Below are positions 43,968-52,405 of a DNA stretch of 64,000 nucleotides, piece by piece. Location of the stretch: contig NZ_CP154853.1 in the NCBI RefSeq assembly GCF_047302405.1, positions 4,340,001 to 4,404,000 on the forward strand, given 5' to 3'. Within the stretch, counting starts at the first letter, position 1. Each line of letters opens with the position of its first letter. The stretch is from Alkalihalobacillus sp047302405 (GTDB taxonomy: Bacteria > Bacillota > Bacilli > Bacillales > Bacillaceae_D). The translations under genes were made by a program, and so were the position numbers. The notes below the pieces were generated by a model, which had not been told where the DNA came from, did not search any database, and saw only the letters and a list, made by a program, of their open reading frames with translations.

Positions 43968-44510
43968 TTAAAGAATATAGAGATTTTCGCTATCAAAGTT
44001 TACTGGAAGATGGCCAGCTTTTAATATTTCCATAAGGGGGGCGAAGCGATTCGTCCCTCTTTCAAGAGTTTCTTCAGTTAAGGTTACAACAGAGATTAAA
44101 ACGGTTAATTTTATCGCATTTTTAATGGATTCATCATTGTCATGTTCGTCACTGAGTGTGTTATAGGCGATATCGAAGGCCGGATGAAAGACACTGTCTG
44201 TTACTAGATTAGCTACCTTTTCAATGTTTTTTTCCACTCCCTTTTTTTTCGCCTCTTCTTTCATCGTTTCATAGTTATTTAATAAAAGTGAATAAAGGGA
44301 AGTAACTTCGATTGTTTCTGAATAAGTGTTTGTATAACCTTTTGTCGATAACGAAACAATATTCCTGGCCGGAAGCTTAAATGATTTCGTAAAAATGTTT
44401 GTTAAAGCCTCCACTTCCTTTTTATATGTGTACTCAATGTTTTTGAACCATTGATAATCGGAAACGGTGTCAAAATAAGAGTCTTGTTTTGATAGTTGTA
44501 ATTCTGACAT
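43968..44510 (-). CDS. Unknown protein encoded with the FAD monooxygenase
   Basis: 180 residues, soluble, mostly helical by composition, no signal peptide or membrane segment. I do not recognise the family. It starts at the ATG behind GAAAGGAGC, 19 bases after the monooxygenase stop, so the two are one operon. It could be a partner or a second enzyme of an aromatic pathway, but no motif supports that. Normal codon use for the region. Confidence 0.7.
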   Translation of the reverse strand: MSELQLSKQDSYFDTVSDYQWFKNIEYTYKKEVEALTNIFTKSFKLPARNIVSLSTKGYTNTYSETIEVTSLYSLLLNNYETMKEEAKKKGVEKNIEKVANLVTDSVFHPAFDIAYNTLSDEHDNDESIKNAIKLTVLISVVTLTEETLERGTNRFAPLMEILKAGHLPVNFDSENLYIL

Positions 44511-44529
44511 AGGTAATGCTCCTTTCCTT

Positions 44530-45753
44530 TTAATATTTGGTTGTTAATTGAGGTGGTCCAGATCTTGGTCCATAAGGGCCCTCATCTAACCAACGTCCAA
44601 TAGGTATGAGAGTGGTAGAAAGATCGGCGGCGACTTCCCGTTTGCTATTCATAAATCGAGAGGTTCCTTGAATATGATGAAGAGCCGTGTTAGAGCCTTG
44701 CTGGTTATATAAACCAGCTGTACGTCGTTCGTCAGCTGCAGCCTGGATTGCATTTTGGGCGTCCGCTAATGTGTTAGCTTTTAAAGCTTTATGAATGCCT
44801 CTTGCAGCAATAATGGCATCTGGAACTCCGGAATTTAAACCACGTGCACCGAATGGGGCAAAGAGGTGAGCGGCTTCACCAGCTAAAAGGACACGTTTGT
44901 TTTTATCTGTATAAGAGTTAGCCACGGCTTGATGGAATGTGTAAGTGGATACCCAAGTAATTCTTTCCGCGTATTTAGGATCCATAACTTTCGGAAGCCA
45001 CTTTTTTACGCCGTTCACACCACTAAAGGCATTTGGATCATCCTCTTCAAGCAATTGAAGGTCGACACGCCAGCCGCCTTTAAATGGAACATACATGACA
45101 TTTCGCCCACCCATAGCAGGATGTTGATAATGAAAAATGCGTTCTAACGGTAATGGTTTTTTCTCATCTTCAAGCAAGTCTACGACAAGGAATGTATCTT
45201 TTGTACGTGGTCCTTCTAACTTGATTCCGATCGCTTCACGAACTGCTGAACGTGCACCATCAGCAGCAATGAGGTAATTGGACGTCCAAACATCACCTGC
45301 TTCCGTTTTCAATTCAATACGACTTTCACTCGTTATAAGCTCTGAAACTTTTTGATCATAAAAAAACTCAATACCCGCTTTTTTACAAGCCTCATATAAA
45401 TACTTTTCAGCTTTTACTTGCGGAAGACTTGTAAAAGGAGGGAGACCATCCTTTTTTGGAGGTCCGTAGTTTCGAACATACACTTCTTTACCTCTAAAAA
45501 GGGTCCTTTTAACTGGCCAAACGACGCCATTTTCAGCCAGTTTATAGCCAAGGCCAGGAGAGATTTCTTCTATTAATGCAAGAGTAGCTTTATGAAAGTA
45601 GATCGCACGACTTCCTGGTCGTTGTCTATCCATTGGCTCTCCTTCTAAAATTGCAACATCTAGACCTGCTTTCTTTAAAGCAAGGGCAGCGGTTAAACCA
45701 ACTGGACCTGCACCGATGACTAATGTTTCACGTTTTACGTTATTTAATGTCAA
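44530..45753 (-). CDS. FAD-dependent aromatic-type monooxygenase (PHBH fold)
   Basis: 407 residues, a class A flavoprotein hydroxylase. N-terminal FAD motif VIGAGPVGLTAALAL, the DG motif in LIAADGARSAVREAIG near residue 165, and the second FAD motif VLLAGEAAHLFAPFGARGLN near residue 285 (GE where GD is usual). It begins at TTG behind GAGGAGGAC. Divergent from an IclR regulator, the usual arrangement for aromatic-acid catabolism. The substrate is unknown; ring hydroxylation is inferred from the fold. Confidence 0.87.
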   Translation of the reverse strand: MTLNNVKRETLVIGAGPVGLTAALALKKAGLDVAILEGEPMDRQRPGSRAIYFHKATLALIEEISPGLGYKLAENGVVWPVKRTLFRGKEVYVRNYGPPKKDGLPPFTSLPQVKAEKYLYEACKKAGIEFFYDQKVSELITSESRIELKTEAGDVWTSNYLIAADGARSAVREAIGIKLEGPRTKDTFLVVDLLEDEKKPLPLERIFHYQHPAMGGRNVMYVPFKGGWRVDLQLLEEDDPNAFSGVNGVKKWLPKVMDPKYAERITWVSTYTFHQAVANSYTDKNKRVLLAGEAAHLFAPFGARGLNSGVPDAIIAARGIHKALKANTLADAQNAIQAAADERRTAGLYNQQGSNTALHHIQGTSRFMNSKREVAADLSTTLIPIGRWLDEGPYGPRSGPPQLTTKY

Positions 45754-45904
45754 ATGAAGTCCTCCTCACGATTTGATAGATTTATCATAGTTAACAGAAT
45801 GAGTTTAGAACACTAATTTGTTCCTTTATATTGAACACGACTTAAATATTTATAAAATTAAAAATATGATATATTGAGAATGTGGCTTAAATAGGAGGGG
45901 AGTA

Positions 45905-46696
45905 ATGGTTGAAAAAAGGAGTTCTGTTCATAATGCACTGATGATTTTAAAAAGCTTCTCAATGGATAATCCTGAAATGGGGGTAACTGAGCTCGCCGAG
46001 AAGATGAACTTGGCTAAAAGCACGATTCATCGTATTTTAAAAACACTAGCAAGTGAGGGATTTGTTTATAAAAATCCAACGACAAATAAATATAGTTTAG
46101 GTTCAACAATCTTAGCCCTAACCAATACCGTTAATAATCAAATGAATATTATTCATGATGCGACGCCGGTCCTTAATACACTAACTGAAAAAACCGGTGA
46201 AAACGCATATTTAAGCATTTTGGAGAGTGATGAGGTGATTTATTTAAAAAGGATAGAGGCAGAAGCCGAATTTTTAGATGACACTTATCTAGGAGCTAGA
46301 AATCCATTGCATTGTACAAGTTCAGGACAAGTGTTCCTTGCCTATTTACAGGAAAAGTCTCAGATTAATTGGTTACAACTTAGGCTCCATACATATACGA
46401 CCAAAACAATTACAAATATCCACCACCTAACATTACGAATCGAACAAATAAGAGAGCAAGGTTATGCTGTTTCCAATGAGGAATATATGGAAGGGGTCAT
46501 TTCTATTAGTGCTCCTATTTTTAATGAGAAAAACGAAGTAATAGCGGCCATCACAGTTGCTGGTCCAGTCAGTAGGCTCGGGCAAGTACAGTTGAAACAT
46601 AAAGAAGTAGTTGAAAAGGTGATTCAAGCAAGTATAGAGTTAACTCGTTTAATAAAAAGAAGAAAGGCAAAATCAAAGTATAAAACAGTTTTCTAA
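45905..46696 (+). CDS. IclR-family regulator, probable controller of the monooxygenase operon
   Basis: 263 residues. N-terminal winged helix (GVTELAEKMNLAKSTIHRILKTL, residues ~24-46), then the IclR effector domain with ENAYLSILESDEVIYLKRIE, CTSSGQVFLAYL and a GYAVSNEEYMEGVISISAPI block. Divergent from the monooxygenase, so it probably controls it in answer to an aromatic acid. The ATG at 45905 follows GGAGGGGAG. Confidence 0.87.
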   Translation: MVEKRSSVHNALMILKSFSMDNPEMGVTELAEKMNLAKSTIHRILKTLASEGFVYKNPTTNKYSLGSTILALTNTVNNQMNIIHDATPVLNTLTEKTGENAYLSILESDEVIYLKRIEAEAEFLDDTYLGARNPLHCTSSGQVFLAYLQEKSQINWLQLRLHTYTTKTITNIHHLTLRIEQIREQGYAVSNEEYMEGVISISAPIFNEKNEVIAAITVAGPVSRLGQVQLKHKEVVEKVIQASIELTRLIKRRKAKSKYKTVF

Positions 46697-46780
46697 AAGA
46701 CCAGTGGCTATCATTCCGACGAAAGAAGCCAAGTATAAAAAAAGAGAGTCAGCACACAGGTAAATGTATTTTCTCCCTTT

Positions 46781-47557
46781 TTAATGATAATAGCCTAATA
46801 ATTTCGAGATTTGATTGGCTGAGCCTTTAATTTTGTTAATAAACTGTGGATAGTCTTGTTTTGTTATTCGTTTTGTCGAGCCAATCACTGAGAGGGACGA
46901 GACTACTGTTTCCTCATGGTTAAAAATCGGTGCGGCGATACCGACAAATCCTTCAAAGTATGTTTCTTCGGCAATGACATAACCATCTTGAACGATTTTC
47001 AATAATTCTTGTCGAAGTTGACGAGGGTTGGTGAGCGTATAAGGTGTATACGCATGGAGACTATTTTCTAATAACTGTCCAATTGTTTTTTCATCCTGAT
47101 AGGCTAAAATCGCCAAACCTTCGCTGGTGCAATGGGCAGGGTTGTTACGGCCGATCTGAGTTAATAAGCGAACCGGGTTAGCACATTCTGTCCGGAATAA
47201 ATAAACGATTTCGTTGTTTTCTAACAAACAGATTTGAGCTGTTTCTCCAAGCGTTTGTACTAATTTTTTGACGGTTGGTTCGGCTTCTTTATAAAGCTCC
47301 TTATGGCTTGAGATGACTCCTCCTAAAGATAAAAGCGATAATCCTAAACGATACTTTTTTGTTCGTGGATTTTGAGAAAGAAAGCCATCGGTTACTAAGC
47401 TTTGGATTAGGACATGGGCTGAACTTTTGGCAAGGCTCAAATGATTAGCGATTTCTGTTACACTGAGTTCCTTTTGTCGCCCTTTATATAACTGTAAAAT
47501 TTTCATTGCGTTTTTAACAGAGGAAAGTAATCGTTGAGCCCCTTTTTCCGTTTTCAT
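46781..47557 (-). CDS. IclR-family regulator
   Basis: 258 residues with the same layout: HTH (ELSVTEIANHLSLAKSSAHV) and effector domain (ETAQICLLENNEIVYLFRTE, HCTSEGLAILAY, GYVIAEETYFEGFVGIAAPI). It converges on the other IclR gene but is clearly different in sequence. The ATG at 47557 follows AAAGGGG. Its target is not obvious; it may be distant. The 85-base gap between the two IclR stops holds no convincing terminator. Confidence 0.85.
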   Translation of the reverse strand: MKTEKGAQRLLSSVKNAMKILQLYKGRQKELSVTEIANHLSLAKSSAHVLIQSLVTDGFLSQNPRTKKYRLGLSLLSLGGVISSHKELYKEAEPTVKKLVQTLGETAQICLLENNEIVYLFRTECANPVRLLTQIGRNNPAHCTSEGLAILAYQDEKTIGQLLENSLHAYTPYTLTNPRQLRQELLKIVQDGYVIAEETYFEGFVGIAAPIFNHEETVVSSLSVIGSTKRITKQDYPQFINKIKGSANQISKLLGYYH

Positions 47558-47649
47558 AATAACCCCTTTATTAAATGGTTTATACTATCAACAAACTAAT
47601 AAAAAGAGATGCTTAATTAGTGAAACGACTCGCAAGATCTAAGTTTTGG

Positions 47650-48183
47650 CTATTTAACAGTTTCTAAAAAGGAATGGATATTATCCCATCCATAAAAAAT
47701 ATCTTCATAGACGACTTCATTAATTTCAAATGTGCTTTGTTTAATTTCTTTACCGCCTAAATGGTCATAAAAACGTTTTGCAGGGGTATTTTCTTTCATT
47801 AACAACACGGTAAAGGAAGGAAAGCCGAGAACCTCTAGCTGTTGAACCGCTCTGATGAACAGTTTTTTACCGACACCGGTTCCTTGAAATTCTTCTAATA
47901 AATAGATAGCGTAAACTTCACCTGGATAGCCTTCGACCTCGTAGCGCTGTGGTCCGGTCGTAACAAAACCAACAATGCCGTGCTTGCTATGCTCAGCGAC
48001 ATAAATAAATACATTATCTTCTTCCAATTTTTCAACGAAGCGAGTATGTGACGATTCATACGTTAAAATATTGGCAAACTGCTCATCAGTCATTCCTGTG
48101 TACGTACTATGCCAACTTGAAACATGTACTTTTGCTATCTCGTTAACATCTTCTAGCGTCGCTTCTCTAATGGTAAATGTCAA
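47650..48183 (-). CDS. GNAT-family N-acetyltransferase
   Basis: 177 residues starting at TTG behind CAGGAGGGA. GNAT fold: TIREATLEDVNEIAKVHVSS at the start, acetyl-CoA loop LLEEFQGTGVGKKLF (Q/RxxGxG) near residue 98, and the final KRFYDHLGG block. The acceptor is unknown. Element copy C begins 76 bases upstream. Confidence 0.85.
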   Translation of the reverse strand: MTFTIREATLEDVNEIAKVHVSSWHSTYTGMTDEQFANILTYESSHTRFVEKLEEDNVFIYVAEHSKHGIVGFVTTGPQRYEVEGYPGEVYAIYLLEEFQGTGVGKKLFIRAVQQLEVLGFPSFTVLLMKENTPAKRFYDHLGGKEIKQSTFEINEVVYEDIFYGWDNIHSFLETVK

Positions 48184-48401
48184 GATTGTCCCTCCTGTTG
48201 AATATGGTCAAAATGTTTACCAATAGTATACATAATTTTTGAAATATTAGTAATAAACTAAACTTTCGCATCGAGAAAATCCGTTCAACTAGTTGGCAGA
48301 GCGAAAGGGAAGCTCTTAAACAAATGCCCTTGACACATTTGAAAAGCGAGAACGTACTATCACACCAAACGGATAAACTGTGCAGTAAGAAAAAAATAAT
48401 A

Positions 48402-48532
48402 GGCCCTCTGGCGGTCGCTCCCAAAACCATACTCCGCGTCCTTGCCGAGAACCTGGCGAGCCTCCTCGGCAAGCCTTGCGGGGTCTCGCTCCGGTTTATT
48501 CCTGCGGGAGTCTCCGTATGGTTTTGTCCGCT
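48402..48532. repeat. Palindromic repeat, 'accatac' type (copy C, left)
   Basis: Outer stem CAAAACCATAC (48422-48432) / GTATGGTTTTG (48516-48526), perfect complement. Confidence 0.78.
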
Positions 48533-48864
48533 AAGTGTCGTGGAGATGCTTGATGATAGGGCCATTCTCAATCAGCTATTTCTAACGCAGAAGGACCTTC
48601 TTCTTCCCTTTGTTGGTTATGGAACTAAAGAGGTCGTTGCCAGCTATTTTTTTCCTAAGTCTGCCGTCATGAAAAGACAGGATTCCAATCGAAACAAGCT
48701 CGATCATCTAGCTAACGTACAGAGCATCAACACTGATTTGTTTACAACTGGAACGGAATGAGTCATGAAAGGAGAAAAATCATTCTCAAGCTAATGTACG
48801 TTGAAGTCATGACTGTTTTTTTGTTCTAATGAGAAAACTGAACCTAGATTCGATTCCATGATCT

Positions 48865-48993
48865 AGCGGACAAACAGACACGGAGACTCCCGCAGGAATA
48901 AACCGTCCAATGAGACCCCGCAAGCGTGCTGAGGAGGCTCATGAGGTTCCTGCAGGACGCGGAGTGTCTGTTTGGGAGCGAACGCCGGAGGGC
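48865..48993. repeat. Palindromic repeat, 'acagacac' type (copy C, right)
   Basis: Outer stem CAAACAGACAC (48871-48881) / GTGTCTGTTTG (48964-48974), perfect complement, with the same core as the left one but inverted. Confidence 0.78.
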
Positions 48994-49337
48994 ATGAAAC
49001 AAGTAGAGCATAAATCACTCCCATGTCTGGTGTCTGTTTGGGAGCGACAACCGAAGCGCTTCATTTTAGTGAACAGATTCCTTCAACAGCCTACGAAGAG
49101 ATGTGTTCAGACTGTCAACGATTGAACCGTCCATGTAAAGTCAATTTGAGTATGGTATCGCCCTAAAATCAATCTCTATCAACGGTTAAGGGTCAATCAT
49201 ACGCTGCGAAAGTTGAGTTATAAATATTCCATAATGGGCAAACCGTCAAATGAGCAACAAAATTGCTTTTAAAAACTGAAACCTACATAATGTAAGTAAG
49301 TTTAAAAAAGTAAACTGATAGTAAGGGAAGTGTAAAA

Positions 49338-50054
49338 ATGAAGGTAGAAGTGTGGTCGGATATTGCCTGCCCGTTTTGTTATATTGGTGAGAAAAAATTT
49401 GAGCAAGCGTTAGAACAGTTTTCAGGGAAGGAAAGTGTGGAACTAGAATTTAAAAGTTTTCAACTAAATCCAACCGCTCAAAAGGGCTCGAATCAAAAAA
49501 TGGATGAGCTCCTTGCTAAAAAATACGGAATGTCTGTTGAGAAAGCACGTACGATGAATCAACAAGTGGCCGAAAGAGCAAGTGATGTTGGTTTAACGTT
49601 TCATATGGATAAGATTAAACCGACAAATACATTAGATGCTCATCGCTTAAGTCATTTAGCTAAAGAAGAAGGGAAAATGAAGCAGATGATGGACCGTCTT
49701 TTAAAAGCGTATTTTACTGAAGGCGTTGATGTGAGTGATCATGAAAGCTTAGCTCAATTGGCTGTTGAAGTTGGCTTAGATAAAGATAAGGTATCATCCT
49801 TTTTAGTTGGAGATAAGTATAAAGATGTGGTCGCTTCTGAACAGCAAGAAGGTTCTCAAATTGGAGTACAAGGCGTTCCTTTTTTTGTCTTTAACCGTAA
49901 ATATGCTGTTTCAGGTGCCCAAGAACCAGCTTCTTTTTTAGAGGTTTTAGAAAAGGTGCAAGAAGAGGAAAAACCACAACTTCAAGTTCTTAAAGGTGAA
50001 AAAGGAAACAATAATCAAGCAGGTATGTGCACAGATGACTCTTGTGAAATTTAA
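49338..50054 (+). CDS. DsbA-family oxidoreductase, FrnE-like
   Basis: 238 residues, no signal peptide, so cytoplasmic. The thioredoxin-type active site CPFC is near residue 11 (DIACPFCYIGEKKFEQAL), the FrnE block FKSFQLNP follows, and GVQGVPFFVFNRKYAVSGAQ carries the cis-proline. An unusual acidic tail ends with CTDDSC, adding two cysteines. The ATG at 49338 follows AAGGGAAGTG. Role in thiol-disulphide or oxidative stress is inferred from the family. Confidence 0.87.
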   Translation: MKVEVWSDIACPFCYIGEKKFEQALEQFSGKESVELEFKSFQLNPTAQKGSNQKMDELLAKKYGMSVEKARTMNQQVAERASDVGLTFHMDKIKPTNTLDAHRLSHLAKEEGKMKQMMDRLLKAYFTEGVDVSDHESLAQLAVEVGLDKDKVSSFLVGDKYKDVVASEQQEGSQIGVQGVPFFVFNRKYAVSGAQEPASFLEVLEKVQEEEKPQLQVLKGEKGNNNQAGMCTDDSCEI

Positions 50055-50117
50055 AGATTAAACGAACAGGCTTCCGATTTACCCGCGATTGCTGCGGGTA
50101 TGCTGTTCGCGGAGGAT

Positions 50118-50161
50118 AATAAAAAGGAGATAAAGGGCATTTAGCTCCTTATCTCCTTTTT
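50118..50161. terminator. Bidirectional terminator
   Basis: AAAAAGGAGATAA / TTATCTCCTTTTT between the DsbA-like gene and azlD. Confidence 0.87.
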
Positions 50162-50486
50162 AGCTAAAAAACAGACGGACAACGGCCATAAAGCCGACAC
50201 CTGTTATAACGGTAATCGATAAGCTTTTCGTTAAAATGGCGACGGCAATCGTTGGGATGAGGACGAGGATTACCGATTGATCAATGACAAATCCATCTGT
50301 ATCTACATTGACAACACTTTGCACAACAAGGGCCGTTAAAATACAAACGGGGATAAAGGATAGCCATTTTAAAACGACATCGGGTAGCTGTAGCTTTTTA
50401 ACAAATATAAAAGGGAGTATTCTCGGTATAATGGTCACGAGAGCACAGCCAATAATCAAGATAATCATCGTAGTCGTTAATGTCAT
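50160..50486 (-). CDS. azlD: AzlD-family branched-chain amino acid export subunit
   Basis: 108 residues, four membrane segments. AzlD blocks: IPRILPFIFV near residue 20 and LSFIPVCILTALVVQSV. It starts in the stop of azlC (ATGA overlap), so it is coupled to it. AzlCD exports branched-chain amino acids or analogues. Confidence 0.87.
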   Translation of the reverse strand: MTLTTTMIILIIGCALVTIIPRILPFIFVKKLQLPDVVLKWLSFIPVCILTALVVQSVVNVDTDGFVIDQSVILVLIPTIAVAILTKSLSITVITGVGFMAVVRLFFS

Positions 50487-51217
50487 TTATCTGTCACCAC
50501 CCCAATTGTTGCGACTACAACTGTAGCGACCACAAGTGCTAAGTGGGAGGGCATTATCGTCATGAGTAGTAGCATCGCGATAATCATATAAATAACAAGC
50601 GATAAATGGTGTTTTAACTTGCTAGTTGTGACGCTTTGTAATTGTAAAATAAGCAAGGCAACAAACATAGCCGTTAAGGCAAAATCAAGTCCCAATGCTT
50701 CTGGGTTTGAAATCCACTTTGCTAACAAGGAACCGGTCAAACAAGCTAAAACCCATGTGGCATAAGCACTGAAGTTGAGGCCATACATCCAACTAGGGCT
50801 AATTTGAAACCCTCTTGCCCTTTTATTTGAAGCCACCCCAAATGTTTCATCGGTTATAAAAGCACCGATAAGGATATTTTTCTTTAAAGAAAACTCTTTA
50901 AAATGTGGGGCAAGCGAAAGACATAAGAGAAAATGTCTCAAGTTTACGATAAAGGTTGTAAAAATAATCATGGAAAGAGGTGTTGCAGCAGCTATAAGTC
51001 CATAGATAATAAATTGGGAGGCCCCACCATACATAAAGGTAGCCAGGAGAGTGATTTCCAGTGGACTTAAATTAGAAGCGACGCCAACTAATCCGGCAGC
51101 AATACCAACACTCGTATAACCCATGACTGTAGGGATACTAGCTTTTGCACCTTGTAAGGCGTTCATTTCTGTCTGTTTACTAATGGCATCTTTCACGTGA
51201 ACATTGGCAATTCCCAT
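50483..51217 (-). CDS. azlC: AzlC-family branched-chain amino acid exporter
   Basis: 244 residues, six to seven membrane segments. Family blocks: IPTVMGYTSVGIAAGLVG near residue 28, FMYGGASQFI, NLRHFLLCLSLAPH and FITDETFGVASNKRA. The ATG at 51217 follows AAAGGAGA. Works with AzlD. The TrmB-type gene upstream on the same strand may regulate it. Confidence 0.9.
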   Translation of the reverse strand: MGIANVHVKDAISKQTEMNALQGAKASIPTVMGYTSVGIAAGLVGVASNLSPLEITLLATFMYGGASQFIIYGLIAAATPLSMIIFTTFIVNLRHFLLCLSLAPHFKEFSLKKNILIGAFITDETFGVASNKRARGFQISPSWMYGLNFSAYATWVLACLTGSLLAKWISNPEALGLDFALTAMFVALLILQLQSVTTSKLKHHLSLVIYMIIAMLLLMTIMPSHLALVVATVVVATIGVVTDK

Positions 51218-51361
51218 ACGATCAGAGTCTCCTTTACTATGTATGGCTCCCTTTTATTAGGAGCTTTTTTGAAAATCTTCTGTACTACAACATCCTTTAG
51301 TGTATTAAAGTAGTTAGTTCAATAACGTCTACTGTTTTTGGTAAGAAAAGACGGTTCATTC

Positions 51362-52171
51362 TTACATGAACCGTTTACCAGTAACAACATGGTATAAATC
51401 TTTATTATCTTTCCATAACGACGCGGCCTTTTCTGGTCCAACCGCTTGAGTGAGTCGTGAGTACATCATATCGTGACGAATATACTCTAAAGCGACGAGT
51501 ATTAAAGCTGGATCGGTAGATTTAATCGCCCAAGCACTTGTATCAGGAGCAAAGTTTGCAATTAAAACTTCTTCCTGATCCCGTGCAACAATCGTCAAAT
51601 GACCACTGACACGTTCCTCAGCAATTTCTGGTTCCATATAATCATGATGTGTCGTAACCCCTAATTCTGTATCAGGAGCTCCAAAAATAAGGGAATAAAC
51701 TTCAAGACCCTCATCAATTCTATTTTTTACTTCTTCTAATATCGGTGATACTTGTGGGCTCCACAATGAAAGCCATAACTCATCCTTTGCCTTTGAAACC
51801 ATGTCTAACATTTCAGCTAGTACATGCTCATCAGTGCTGATTCGTCTAATAACATCAACCTCTTGTTCGGTTTCTAACGATTCAAGCTGTTTTTCTAAAA
51901 AATTAAATGATTCATCAAAGTTCTGACGTAATCGACTTAATAATTCTTTAGCAGGTAAAGGTGCGTATGTAACAGGGTCTGACGGAACGGTATAAACAGC
52001 TCCCTTATCGACTAGCTTGCCAACTACTTCATAAATCATGGAGCGAGGAACGCCAGAACGTTTGCTAATCTCATAACCTGTAACAGGAGAATTCCTTAAA
52101 AGACCGATATACGCTTTGCATTCATATTTAGAAAAGCCAAGCTTTTGTAGTTCCTTGTAAACGTCCTCCAT
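51362..52171 (-). CDS. TrmB-family transcriptional regulator
   Basis: 269 residues. N-terminal TrmB winged helix (YKELQKLGFSKYECKAYIGL; GYEISKRSGVPRSMIYEVVG, residues ~30-60), a coiled coil (ESLETEQEV), then the TrmB effector domain. I chose the ATG at 52171 because GGAGG is five bases upstream; the ATG at 52183 is also in frame but its site is 14 bases away. It lies 144 bases upstream of azlC on the same strand, so it may control azlCD. Sugar ligands are usual for archaeal members; the ligand here is unknown. Confidence 0.85.
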   Translation of the reverse strand: MEDVYKELQKLGFSKYECKAYIGLLRNSPVTGYEISKRSGVPRSMIYEVVGKLVDKGAVYTVPSDPVTYAPLPAKELLSRLRQNFDESFNFLEKQLESLETEQEVDVIRRISTDEHVLAEMLDMVSKAKDELWLSLWSPQVSPILEEVKNRIDEGLEVYSLIFGAPDTELGVTTHHDYMEPEIAEERVSGHLTIVARDQEEVLIANFAPDTSAWAIKSTDPALILVALEYIRHDMMYSRLTQAVGPEKAASLWKDNKDLYHVVTGKRFM

Positions 52172-52342
52172 TTGTACCTCCATTTTAGTAGTTAGTTCCC
52201 TCCTTACTATAAGGAATGCTAATAACTTTTGTCAATTGTGTAAATGAAGTTCGAAAAGTCAGAAAAAAGAGGGGGAAGGCTGTTAAAATGTTGTTGGCGG
52301 GGGATGGTGTGAGAAACCGCCCAAGCAACCCCAGCCAAAATA

Positions 52343-52380
52343 AAAATCCCCATACCATTAAAGGCCGAAGGGGATTTTCT
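52343..52380 (-). terminator. Terminator of the HelD-like gene
   Basis: AAAATCCCC / GGGGATTTT hairpin with a long loop, just after the stop on the minus strand. Confidence 0.65.
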
Positions 52381-52405
52381 CTCTTATAATTGCTCTGATA
52401 CTCTC

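Larger units (their letters stand above)
48259..49217. mobile_element. Non-autonomous inverted-repeat element, copy C (959 bp)
   Basis: Ends CTAAACTTTCGCA and TGCGAAAGTTGAG; flanks TAATAAA and TTATAAA (6 of 7 match). Its whole length is the reverse complement of copy A, with both palindromes and the middle segment, plus an extra ~65 bp near 48994-49060 that partly repeats GTGTCTGTTTGGGAGCGA. No transposase. It fills most of the 1154-base gap before the DsbA-like gene. Confidence 0.8.

Noticed and set aside
48324..48761. 145-residue frame in element copy C (and similar frames at 10382-10785, 37504-37692, 48167-48571, 48910-49125)
   Set aside because: They read through palindromes on either strand, recur only because the repeat recurs, and lack ribosome sites or domains; no transposase motif was found.
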